Source: Mytilus edulis (lineage: Eukaryota; Mollusca; Bivalvia; Mytilida; Mytilidae). Taken from it: DNA of 64,000 bases. Every line of letters begins with the position of its first letter. Position 1 is the stretch's first letter. Below the pieces are notes generated by a model that worked only from the letters and a program-made list of their open reading frames with translations, searched no databases and was not told the origin of the DNA. The translations under genes were made by a program, and so were the position numbers. Location: positions 56,579,613 to 56,643,612 of the forward strand of contig NC_092355.1 in NCBI RefSeq assembly GCF_963676685.1, given 5' to 3'. Of the stretch, positions 12,159 to 22,927 are shown piece after piece.

Positions 12159-12189
12159 GAAACCGATTCGTAGAATGTCCTGGGCCTCA

Positions 12190-12330
12190 GCTAGAGTTGC
12201 CACAGGAGACCAAATTACACCGAAATTAACATCTAAAGGTCACTGTACAGCCATCAACAATGAGCAAAGCCCATACCGCATACAACTTTGTCGAAAAAAA
12301 AAGAAAAGTAACGGCCTAATTTAAACATGA
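12190..12330 (+). repeat. Interspersed repeat fragment that truncates the copy-A channel tail
   Basis: Starting right after GGGCCTCA of the last channel exon, the sequence becomes the common family (CCACAGGAGACCAAATTACA...GGTCACTGTACAGCC...). In unit B the same point continues as channel coding sequence. Confidence 0.7.
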
Positions 12331-12429
12331 TTTATATACAAAAATATGAACAAAAAAAATTTGTAGCACAGCAACAAACAACCTCTGAATTACATACATC
12401 TTTTTCTTATGAATATACAAATGTACACT

Positions 12430-14668
12430 GGACATTATGCAGACAACAGTCAATCATTTGTACATCTTTTGTTACCATGCAGAATTGAAAATGAAATATA
12501 TGTATATATTTTGTCAGCTTTTTATTGTTGTCTTTCTGTCAAAGTATTTAGTTTTTAAGGTAATTTTATATGACATAATATGTGCCATGTCGTTACTTAA
12601 GCAAAAAATGAGTATTCTAATAGCAGCCTGAACTATTTACCATAAGTCTGATGCTCTGTACTAGTTGAAGTTTGTTCAAGTGTTTGCAAAACATTGTTTA
12701 AACACAGGAGGATAATGTGACATTTGTCTGATAAATGGTCTTGTGTACTAGTACTGGTAGATGGAAAAAGATTTTTGTAGGCAGGATTTGTAAACCAATG
12801 TAAATAGAAATCAGAATTCAAGGATGCAGGGATCCTGTTTGCTCATAAAACCTTTAAATGAAGTCAGAAATTAGACATTCAGATATTTTTACTTGTATAA
12901 GTAAAAATTCATCCTATCTTCTTTTCTTGAATTCTTAGGATTTCTTTGCTCTAATAGAATTTTAAATTGTCTGCCCTTTGCAGATGTCTTTACTAATCAT
13001 TTAAGTGTAATTTCATGGCAATGAAAATCCCATTTGTCTGTTTATCTTCAGAACACTGCTCATTTACAAGCCCACAAGGAGCAATTTTTGAAGGTCTTGT
13101 GCAAATACTTTTAAATCTTTGCACAATCAGTTTCTTTGTTGAAATAATGAGATAAAACATTGAACTCTAAACAAAATGGGAAAAGTCATTAAAGACATGA
13201 TTTTACATCTCAAAACTTGAGAATTTTTGTGGGATTGTAAGAAAAATTTACTTATACAAGTAAATTTTTGAGATTATTTAAACATTATAATTCACTTTTA
13301 TGTGTATATTTTTCTTTACTTTTTCAAGAAAGTAAAAATAACTTCTACAAGTAGTACCCTGACTGACTGAACAATAGGCTCCTGACTTAGGACAAATGCA
13401 AATAAATGCAGCGGGCGTAAACCAGTTTATTGCATGGTGCCAAACTCTCACCCTTACATGGCACAAGAAAAGAATGAACTATGCAAAACAATATGAGAAA
13501 TAGCAAAACACCAACAACCACTCAATTACAGGCTCCCGACTTAACACAGGAACATATGGAAGCCCATTATACAACAATCTATCAACACACAACTATCAAA
13601 CAAATCATTTAGACAATAAAAAATTTAGTGACCCTTTGGTTTTGCCTTTTAAAACCATACAAACAATGGCTTTGTAGAATTTTGCAGTTATTTAGTTTTT
13701 ATGATAAACTGGACAAATAAAGTTTAGGACCACTTTCGTGTGATATAATCAAGGTTCTTTAACAAGTCAGTGTGCGCCATATGGTAAACACTATATTTGT
13801 CCACAGTAAGGTCTGTCTCCCTATCAGCAAACCTATATGTTGTACCATGAGTTCAGATTGCCTCAACCCATTTCTAAAAATTGTAATGCATGATGCTAAT
13901 AAATATGAAAGAAAGTTCCAGTTGAAATTTTTTGAATTTTAACAAGAAATGGGGTAAAAACAATTACACCAATTTTATACAAACACCTTTTTGTGCTGGA
14001 ATTATCGAAAGTTTTTTCTTGTAAATTGTTTTCCTATGAAGAAACAAATTGTGTGAATTAATTGATTTTGTTGCAGTTCTTTATCTATCATTTTCCTGTA
14101 AGAATCAATTATGGTAGCTTCAGTTTTCCAATATTTTTAAGAAAGAGGACTCAGCATTCTCAGGAGGGTTATTTATAGCGATTCAATGTCGTGAGAAACT
14201 TCCATTTGTTGGGTTATTCTTTCAAATATTGGACAGTTAAAAGTAACAACATTTATGGTTTCTTACAGATATAAATGAAATAAAGAAAGGGTACAACACA
14301 AGAATAACATCACAATAATATTTTAATTACAAAAAAAGGTTACTATATCATGTATCACCATTTATATGATGCACAACTGTGTTGTGCATCACAATACTAA
14401 CTAACTTCAAAAACTGACATCACTGCTTCAAAAGCAAAACACAAAAGTGATATGAAAAAATAAATGAACACGAAAAAGAAACCAACCAGTCATCCAAACA
14501 TCAATGCTCCTTCGCAAGGTAAAACAATATCTTCACTAACCAAAATAATTGTTAAATAGAATTTACACAAATGAAAAAAAACAATTGTACAAATACACTA
14601 AATGTCTGAATATCTGGTATTAAATACAAATGAGGGAAGAGAAAAATGTTTTCAATAGTCGTAAATTA
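12430..14668. other. Gene-free stretch between two convergent genes
   Basis: It holds repeat fragments (about 13370-13640, with AGGCTCCTGACTTAGGACAA and TTATTGCATGGTGCCAAA) and AT-rich DNA matching 26530-28060 of unit B. It presumably includes the 3' flanks of the channel copy (+) and of the membrane mucin-like gene (-). I see no further coding exon. Confidence 0.5.
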
Positions 14669-17600
14669 TTATTTCTTTTTGTGAAACATGAAGCAAGCAC
14701 AGTGTTGAAGGTCCATCAAAACTATCAAGGTGCAAATAACCACTAAAACAACAATACCAAAGGTGCCTATGTACTTCGAGGATGGCCTATCATCTCCTGC
14801 TGATACGAGGGATCGTCTGTACTTGTTCGTTTGTTTCCTATCTACAGACAGTTCTGATTTTAACAGTGCAATCTTTCTGATGAGTTCATCCTCGGTCATG
14901 GTGAAGTTGTTACATGAACATGTACATAGAGTTTTGGTTGATGAACGACCTGTTGTTCTGCTGGAAGTTGTTGCAGTACTGATGATGGTGCTTATTGTTG
15001 TTGGATCAAATCCTGGTGTAGTTGTTCCTGCTGTGCTTATTCCTCTCAGATCTAATTCTGGTGTTGTTGTATCGGTTGAGCTTATTGTTGTTGAAGCAAA
15101 TTCAGGTGTAGTTGTTCCTGTTGTGCTTATTCCTGTCAGGTCTAATGCTGGTGTTGGTGTATCAGTTGAGCTTATTGTTGTTGAAGCAAATTCAGGTGTA
15201 GTTGTTTCTGCTGTGCTTATTCCTGTCAGGTCTAATGCTGGTGTTGTTGTATCGGTTGAGCTTATTGTTGTTGAAGCAAATTCTGGTTTTGTTGTGTCAG
15301 TTGAGCTAATTGTTGTTGAAGCAAACTCTGGTGTGGTATCGGTTGAGCTTCTTGGTGTTGAAGCAAAATCTGGAGTTGTTGTATCGGATGAGTTTATTGT
15401 TGTTGAAGCAAATTCTGGTGTAGTTGTATCTGTTGAGCTTATTGTTGTTGAAACAGATTCTGGTGTAGTTGTATCGGTTGAGCTTATTGTTGTTGAAGCA
15501 AATTCTGGTGTAGTTGTTTTAGTTGTTCTTATTTTTGTCGGACCAGATCCGGAACCAACATCTAATTCATCAGGTGTACAAGCTACAAAATGATAGAAGT
15601 TTAAGCTTAAAACTGAACTGATTGCAAGAACTACTGTGTTAGAAATAAGAAGATGTGGTATGAGTTCCAATGAGGCAACTCTCTATCCAAGTCGCAATTT
15701 GGAAAAAAATAGCAGGCCGGAATGAGTATTTATCGTCACATCCAAACACCAATTGAAAATAACTATTGTTCTTTTTTTCTTTTTTAGCAACGGCATTGTC
15801 AGTTTATTTTCGATCTATCAGTTTGACTATTCCTTTGGTATCTTTCGCCCCTCTATTATATAATTAGTAAATAAGAACAAAGATATAATAAACACGTGAC
15901 AGCTCTCACACAGACAAACAAGTCATTTTTAAGATGTATATTAGTAGGACTGATACATGTTACAAAGAAAGTCCCATTTATGACCAAAAAAATAAGAATC
16001 AAGGTGAAACACCATACTTCTTACATGTATGTATAATATAGTTAAATTCATCAAAAACTAAATATAAATAAGTTAAAAAAAATATTATTACAGATGCTTT
16101 TTTTTCATAATTCATTATAAAAATTTGATTTCTTAAAAATAAAAACGAAAAGGCAGTAGCCTCCTCGCCGCTCCGGCAAAATAGTGATTTATATAGTCAG
16201 AGTTTTGCTATTTTGTCGGTCGTATTTCAGATTTTCGATCAAGACTATATGAAATATATTTTTGAAGGTAACTATTTAATATGCACAAATGTATGATATA
16301 TATATACAACTCGTCTAAACATCAAACCAACAATGTTAGATCTGTAAATTTGCTTTCGCAAATGTTTTGTTCTTCCCTCGCCAGGATTCGAACCCATGCT
16401 ACTGAGATATCGTGACACCAAATCACCTGCACTGCAGCCGTCCCGCTAGACCACACGACCACCTGGGCTTCACAAAAAATATATATATATGTGGCTAGAT
16501 GTCAATAACAATTCATTTTTCGCATTGACTTTCTGGTCATTCAATTTTGGTGAGCTGCACTAATTTTTAATTACAGGTACATACGTTTCTTTCTGTTGAA
16601 CATTGAACGTTCTAAATTGAAAACAACATTTTTTTTATCCAACAAACTTAACTTTAGACTGATGACGAAGAGCTACAGCAGGTTTTTGAGAACTTTGAAA
16701 ACAACAACTACGGCTGTGGAAACGTAAACGAGGATTATAAAATTCATGCAAACCAGACAAAACTTTAATAATAGTCTATTATCTATGGTGCAATCAAATC
16801 GATTATAAGATTTAAAAAAAAATGTTGTAAAAAGTAAAATCACAAACACGATGCATAGAAATCTAGCTATTGCCAGCATTTTTTCTCTAAATGTTTAAAA
16901 TGAAATGTATAAATCTGCATTTTTTGCAAAAGTGATGCAGAGGCAAAAGAAACAATTGTTATATTTAGTTCATGTCTGCCGTTGCAGCATCTTTCTTATA
17001 ACAGAAATATTCTTTAGACTTCCAATTTATAATAAAGAAAAAAGTACTAGTATCAATTTTAATATTTATGCTATTTAAGAAAACAGTTCTAGTTTCAATA
17101 TTGATATTTAAGATTTTTTAACTTCTAATAAAGAAAAACGAAGTAGACAAAGTATCAATTTTGATATTTATGCTTTTTTTAATATTTTTTACAGAATTCT
17201 TATCAAATCAATTTTAATATTCACGTTTTGTATAAATGTTTTAAGAAGACATATTTGTATAGAAATTTCTTATTGAAGTGTATGTTTCTATATTTTTTCT
17301 ATTCTTACTTTAATTTCTATACTTCTATTTTAATCTTAATTTGAAAGACCGGCAAAATAGCAAAACTGTATATAAATCGCTATTTTGACGGAACCTGCAA
17401 AATAGCCACGACCAAATAAAAAATGAAAAATGGACGTACTTAGCGCAGAACTTTACCTGATGTTGAATTTTTTGGAATATCAAATAGCCAGCACGCAGTT
17501 GTATAGGACATTATTGAAATATCAGTTAGCGCAGAACTTTACCTGATGTTGTATTTTTCGGAATATCAAATAGCCAGCTCGCAGTTGTATAGGACATTAT

Positions 17601-19825
17601 TGAAATATCAGTTACACCAGTATCAATATTAAGGATCCGTGGCATGCTGTCGAACTTGTCATGTCCAATGCAGGTACCTTCTCCCGCTTCGATGGTTCCA
17701 TCAATCCAAGAAACCCAAAAGGGAATGTAATTGTCGCAATAATATGTTGGCAAGGATGTATTGTTTATATCTAGAACAGATTCTGATGAATTTTCTATGA
17801 GATATATATACCTTCTTCCAAAATGCACTTGATATAACTGATAATCATTTACTGTACCAAAACTATCGCCAACTAAGTCCATAAACGTTTCTTCACATGG
17901 TTTTACCTTGAAATATATTGACTCTGAATCTCGAAAATTAATTCCGTGTTCACGTAGGGGTTTCCTCTCTCTATTTCCCGTAGTAATATTGAAAGCTAGA
18001 AGAAGAAAATAGATATATATACATTTACTTTTACAATTTGTGTTTTGTCGATTTTTCAGTAATCTTACGGACTATACCAGTCTTCTTGTCCCACGAATGT
18101 ACAGGTACGTTAGTCCTAATATGATGTATATAATAAAATTGAGAAAGAAAATGGGGAATGTGTCAAAGCGACAACAACCCGACCATAGAGCAGACAACAG
18201 CCGAAGGGCACCAATAAACATTTTGTCTGATAACATCTACATTTAGTTAGGAGATAACTGTGTTTAATTTTAAACTCTGACGGCATCGATTGATGATTTG
18301 ATGGTCGGACCTTGAAGTGAGTTTACCAGCGACGCGTTAGAGGAGTCAGTAAACGGGTATTTGCGACTATCAAATCACCAAATGATGTCATCGGAGCTTA
18401 AATACAATATTGTTATCTCCAGTCTAAAATTGACAGCAAACGACGTCAAACCATATATTTAAAATCAGTCATATTTCGTTTACGTTTTTATTTTTATTAC
18501 GTGTCCAAACGATGTTGCATTGATTTATCATTCATAATCTATAATTTTGATAATGTTATTGAACTATAATAATATAAGATTACAAATCCTCAGACATTTC
18601 TGACATTTGACATTTATGACTGTCCTTACGGTCTTATATTTTCAAATGTTTTATTCTTTTTGCTTTCAATTGTAAAACTAGTTGACGTCCGTTTGGTTTT
18701 TAATGGGGTGGGGGAGAGTGAATATTTTCTGGCAAAACCTTTAATTTTTCTCGTTGCTAAGACGACTTATTTTATTGATCTCACTTTTGAAGATCTTTTA
18801 ACGCATTAATTTCGGAATATACTGTTTCATCCTGTTTTGTGCAAGATTGCAAGTTTTTGCCAGACCAGGATATTCACAAACACCCTCGAAACAATTGGTC
18901 ATAAGCTTAACACGCTTAACAATTTGCCACCTTTACTCGATAATTAACCGCAGAAAAATTTAATAAAAAAAAGTTTGATAATTTAAAGACAAAGTTTAGA
19001 ACATTTTCAGTTGCTTTTGTGTGCTTCCTATCGAAATTGGTTCCTATTTTGAAAAAAATCAATGAGCACTATTTCAGAAAAAAAGAAATAAAGAGATTGG
19101 CCTAAATTAAACAAAAATGCTTACCAATTTTTAAAGAGTATATTTTGCTCGAAAATTTCTTTTTTTTTTCTGTGTTCTATATACCTACTCCCCCCCCCCC
19201 CCCAAAAAAAAAAATAAAAAAAATAATAAGACTAAAGGAACTATTTGACTAAACACAGCAACATCGGTGTTGAACGAAAGTATAGAGGGAATACTTCATA
19301 AAATCTTTTACAATCAGTTTACACCCTAGTACAAAAGTAAGGGAACGTTTCCTAAGAAATATTTGTTTCATTTGTAGCATGGTTTCATCAGTGGTGTATG
19401 GAGTTTTACACCAGTGCGTAAAATTCTGTGATTCTGTACAAACTAAGACGATCAGCATGTGAAAATGACGCTTAATTAAATGAAAGGATCATTTGACGCC
19501 AACAGTTGCGAAGTGGTGTGTTGCCGCTTTATGGCCATAGAGAGTATTCGTATCCCTACATGTATATAAGAAGATTTAAACTGCGTGCAGCAGAATCAGA
19601 AATCATATATTTTATTTTTTTTTCATTTTGTTATGTTGTGTCACATACTATAAATATTTAGTTTTATAGCGATAAAGATTTGAATTGAATTGAATTATAA
19701 AGGACATCATAGACATTATTAATTAAATTCTAACTGGAAAATAACTATAATAACAAACTTCTTTACGTACCAGAATTTACGGAAAAAACACAGAAACCAA
19801 AAAATATATCCACTTTCAAAATCAT
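14669..19825 (-). CDS. Membrane-anchored mucin-like protein with Methyltransf_FA-like domain, paralogue 1
   Basis: Three exons on the minus strand: 19825-19771 (ATG, signal peptide, 18 codons plus 1 base), 17995-17543, 15582-14669 (stop). All junctions are GT-AG and phase 1, giving 473 residues. Exon 2 encodes a globular domain with YIPFWVSWIDGTIEAGEG and a later SYTTASWLFDI. This pattern (FWVSW-x-GTI..G.G, then W-x-F) is what I know from the farnesoic acid O-methyltransferase / DUF-type family (Methyltransf_FA), often an extracellular carbohydrate- or ligand-type module in invertebrates. Exon 3 encodes about 12 Thr/Ser/Pro repeats (consensus TTTPEFASTTISSTD), a short CTCSC cysteine cluster, a charged helix (EDELIRKIALLKSEL), one membrane segment (about residues 441-461) and a short KKK-ended tail. 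Inferred type I surface protein with an O-glycosylated stalk. Enzyme activity is not implied. Confidence 0.78.
16173..17391. mobile_element. Insertion with inverted ends (CCGGCAAAATAG...), about 1.2 kb
   Basis: Left: CCGGCAAAATAGTGATTTAT. Right end inverted: CCGTCAAAATAGCGATTTAT. The corresponding place in unit B (about 29760) lacks it, so it entered intron 2 of paralogue 1 after the duplication or was lost from unit B. It contains a SINE-like piece. The small minus frame at 16673-16879 shows no family resemblance. Confidence 0.65.
16309..16468 (-). mobile_element. tRNA-derived SINE
   Basis: On the minus strand the head reads GGTCGTGTGGTCTAGCGGG (A-box-like) and later GGTTCGAATCC (B box), spaced as in a tRNA. 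It is followed by a body ending near AAACATTTGCGAAAGCAAAT and AGACGAGT. No full cloverleaf is evident, so it is read as a SINE, not a tRNA gene. Confidence 0.7.
17441..17612 (-). repeat. 86-bp tandem duplication of the exon 2 3' end with its splice donor
   Basis: TAGCGCAGAACTTTACCTGATG begins at 17441 and again at 17527. The second block is the real end of exon 2 (17543 on minus) of paralogue 1 and its GTAAAG donor. The first is a duplicate lying in the intron, so two donors of identical sequence stand 86 bp apart. Confidence 0.8.
18138..18215 (+). repeat. 5' fragment of the large interspersed repeat seen at 30968
   Basis: AAAATTGAGAAAGAAAATGG...GACAACAACCCGACCATAGAGCAGAC matches the start of the 30968-32310 element. 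Only the first about 80 bp is present. Confidence 0.6.
18250..19770. other. Intron 1 of paralogue 1
   Basis: AT-rich; contains a poly-C/poly-A tract at 19191-19215 and no coding exon that I can support. It matches 30400-33400 of unit B in blocks (for example the GCACCAAT...GATGCCGTCGG region and the block near 19250-19450), but unit B also carries a 1.3-kb repeat insertion. Confidence 0.5.
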
Positions 19826-20149
19826 TATATTTACTAAATCCTAACGGATTTATCACAAACGAGCTTGCGGATTCAAAAAAATATCAAAATCTTATACAGA
19901 TATAGATCGTTAGAATGTTGATGCATACGCTGTCCAATCAGAACGAGTTGTTCAATAAGGGAGATACAATGGTTTGGCGTTGTTTTGTAAAAAAGATTCA
20001 ACGAATCAGTAAGTGCGAATGATTTCTTAAAACAATGCAACTATACATTGTAGAACTCACGATAAATGAACAGACTGATGTTGCAGTAAATATAATTATA
20101 ATCTTAAATTATCTGCGACAGGGGGACATGTCATGTAATGATTGCTACT

Positions 20150-20362
20150 ACTGTGAATTCATTTATTTTCGTGGGTACCAATTTTAGGGGATTCAGGAAA
20201 TCATACATGTTCGTGAATATTTGATTTCATGGTTTTGTCGAAGTCTGCATTCAAGTCTATAGACATTTTTTAAATTTGTTGATCATTTGATTTCGTGTTT
20301 TACCTGTTCCCACAAAATCCACGAAAAGTGGTATCCAACAAATAATAATGAATCCACAGTTT
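20150..20362. mobile_element. MITE-like element, TIR CTGTG(A/G)ATTCATT
   Basis: Ends ACTGTGAATTCATTTATTTT and AATAATGAATCCACAGT are inverted, and TTTTCGTGG-type words recur inside. Diverged relatives are visible at about 37718-37910 and 48425-48600. Confidence 0.6.
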
Positions 20363-20699
20363 TATATCTTCGTTTAGAATTGTACAAATTAGACTTGTAT
20401 GGTTGAATAGTGAGGACCTATTAAGAACAAATTATTCCGACTTATTTCACATTGGGACCTTGCTGATTTATATATAAAAACATAAATAAAAGGAGATATG
20501 GGACGGCATCAATTGATAATTAATTTTGATGGTCGCAAATACCAGATGTTATCCGTAATACATGTGTAATTCAGCTCTTTGCTTTGCATATCCAAAAATT
20601 TTACATCACCAGCGTCCTAGAGTATACATCTACAGCGCTAGATTAAATATCTACATTGAAGGTCTTAGTATCTGCAGCACTAGATAAATATAGGAAGAT

Positions 20700-22250
20700 G
20701 TGGTGTGAGTGCCAATGAGACAACTCTCCATCCAAATGACAATTTAAAAAAAGTTAACTATTATAGGTCAATGTACGGCCTAGTTTGATTTTTAGTAATA
20801 TTGTAATTTTTTTTTATATCTTATGCGCGCAAACATAAAATCTACCGAACTGAACTTTTTTTTTTTTATCCCCAGCGCTTTTACTTTACCAGCGTTAGTA
20901 AGATACATTTGTACTTTTGCATTCAAGAACATCATATTCCCCCCCCCCCCCCCCCCCGACTCTTAATGACGTCTATACACTATTCATTTGGAGTTTTTGT
21001 CTGTAATGATCGGGTATTTTAGTCTTTTTTATTTGTTGTAGTTTGACATTGAACTAGATTTCAGACACTGCGAGAACTCTTCCATTATATTAAGGTACAT
21101 GTATTTATAGTGGTACGATTCTGAAACAAGTTCCTGTGACCTCACTGAACTTTTTGTTTTATCTCCAACTCTTTACTTTACTAACTCAAGCATTAGTAAG
21201 ATACCTTTGCATTTCAGAACATCATCTTTTTTTCCCGACTGTTAATGGCGCCTTTACACTTATCATTTGGATTTTTTAGTCTGTACTGATCGGGTTTTTA
21301 GTCTTTTCATATTTGATGTTTTTGGCTTTGCACTATAGATGTCAGAGACTGCGAGTACTCTTCTATCTGTAATTTGTCTTTAGTGTTTGTGTTAGTTGTT
21401 TTGAACTTTGCATCGATTGAAAGAGCTGATCCCTTTTCAAAAATCTGTTTAATGTCTTCTTATGTTGTGCAGTTACACTAATGTCCAAGCTAAAATGGAG
21501 GAGTGGACACCAGTGGCGGATCCAGAAATTTTCATAAGAGGGGGCCCGATCTCGTCACGCTTAAGTGATATCCTATATAAGCAACCAAATTTTTTTCTAA
21601 AAAGGGGGAGGGCCCACTACCCCCCGGGCCTCCCCTAAATCCGCCACTGGACACCCGCAAACATGTTAAACCCACCACATTCTGTCCTCATTCAGGAGCA
21701 TGTAATTCAATAGTAGTCGTTTGTTGATGTATATCATATTCGTCTTTGGTTTATTGTTTTGTAGATAATTCAGATCGTAAGTTTACTCGATTGAAATGTT
21801 TTATATTATGTTAGGTTTTTGATAGCTTGCTATGTGTACTAGGTTTCACTCATTGTTGAAGGACGTTTTGTACCCTATAGTTTCAATTACGTCAACGTCA
21901 TTTAGTCTCTGGCATAGAGTTTTCCCTTTGGCAATCATACAACAGCTTCTTATAAATCATAAATAATCCGTATTACTCAATATGCCTTAAAAGAAACGAC
22001 TGCATAGTTTGTACTTATATAAAATGTCATTAAACGCGTTGAATCCGGAAGCAGGTGAATTTACAGACACAGACCTTTAGTCGGTATTGCATATTTACAA
22101 ACAGTCGTTCAAATAAAACTTTTCAGTGTAGCTTTCCAAGATTTCTTTCAATTCATAGCTGATCTATAAAATGTTGATGTTAAAATTTGAATGAACAAGC
22201 AAAATTATTCGTCAAGAATAAATAATAATCATGCGGAGATGATATGCACA
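20700..22250. other. Gene-free end of unit A
   Basis: Contains a common repeat fragment (20695-20790, AGATGTGGTGTGAGTGCCAA), a 17-bp poly-C tract (20941-20957), an approximate tandem duplication (about 20880-21060 and 21150-21360, with TTACTAACTC/TACCAGCGTTAGTAAGATAC words), the element at 21511, and sequence matching the end of unit B (33.7-34.6 kb). Confidence 0.55.
21511..21649. mobile_element. Short element with TIR CAGTGGCGGATCCAGAAATT
   Basis: The left end CAGTGGCGG and right end CCGCCACTG are inverted, and GACAC stands directly on both sides as a possible target duplication. The terminus is typical of hAT-like MITEs. The orthologous copy is at 33866-34024, so insertion preceded the segmental duplication. 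Confidence 0.75.
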
Positions 22251-22927
22251 GTTTGATAATGAATGCATTACACCACTACTGTAAAGTACCAGGAACAGTT
22301 AATTTCCTATAGCAATAAGGCCAAATATGTTGCGAGCTTTGTTTCGCGTGCTGCTAGATAGTTTTGTTATGGTTTTAGGCCAATTTCGCCGTTTTAGAAT
22401 ATAAAGGACTATGGACAATCTCATTATTCGTACACCAAAAGGAAAATAATGTCACATAATTGGTTGAATTATCATTCTCTAAAAAGTTTCAAACCAATCC
22501 CAGCGTTTTGGTGTACGCTTTTGAACATATTACCCAGAATGCATTAGATTCTGAAACGGCAAAATTGATTGTGTGAGAAAAATTTAATTGAGCATGGCCT
22601 CCCCTTTGTTCAAATTTCTGGATCTGCCATCTTTTATTCTATCAGTGAATCAGATGAGATACGTATCATATTTATCAAGAAGACAAAAATAAATTTTCAA
22701 ATTTAAAATGCAAGGCTTGCAGATAAGTTCAAATATTTCAAATATAATTGCCAGAAATGGAGAAATATCAAATTGATTGATTTTTCATGGGTAACTGCCA
22801 GAAATGCACAAGATTTGATTATGGAATCTATATATTGCTATATTGATTATTAGATGAAATATAAGCAAACATTATTGTTATTTTTCGATGATTTGAAAAA
22901 TTATGTCCTTTAATGTCATATGATCAG

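Larger units (their letters stand above)
2270..22259. repeat. Tandem segmental duplication, unit A (about 20 kb)
   Basis: The unit begins with a block around 2270 (CCACTACTGCAAAGTACCAG) that recurs at about 22262 and 34625. Inside it, channel exons at 6013-12158, the palindrome near 11.8 kb and the three-exon minus-strand gene at 14669-19825 match unit B in order and orientation. Several repeat fragments (for example at 13.3-13.6 kb and the small element at 21.5 kb) are shared as well, so they were present before the duplication. Unit A is longer because of extra DNA at 2.5-5.6 kb and 6.9-11.3 kb and the insertion at 16.2-17.4 kb. Exact ends need alignment. Confidence 0.8.

Noticed and set aside
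14730-15593. 287-codon plus-strand frame
   Set aside because: Antisense of the Thr-rich repeat exon. A 45-bp repeat without stops in one frame keeps the opposite strand open too; the Val/Glu-rich translation has no signal, domain or splice support.
16380-16468. tRNA gene on minus
   Set aside because: A and B boxes are present but no credible acceptor stem or anticodon arm, and a SINE body follows.
17526-17882. Start at the internal Met of exon 2 (paralogue 1)
   Set aside because: Homology and phase continue upstream to an acceptor at 17995 and a signal-peptide exon at 19825.
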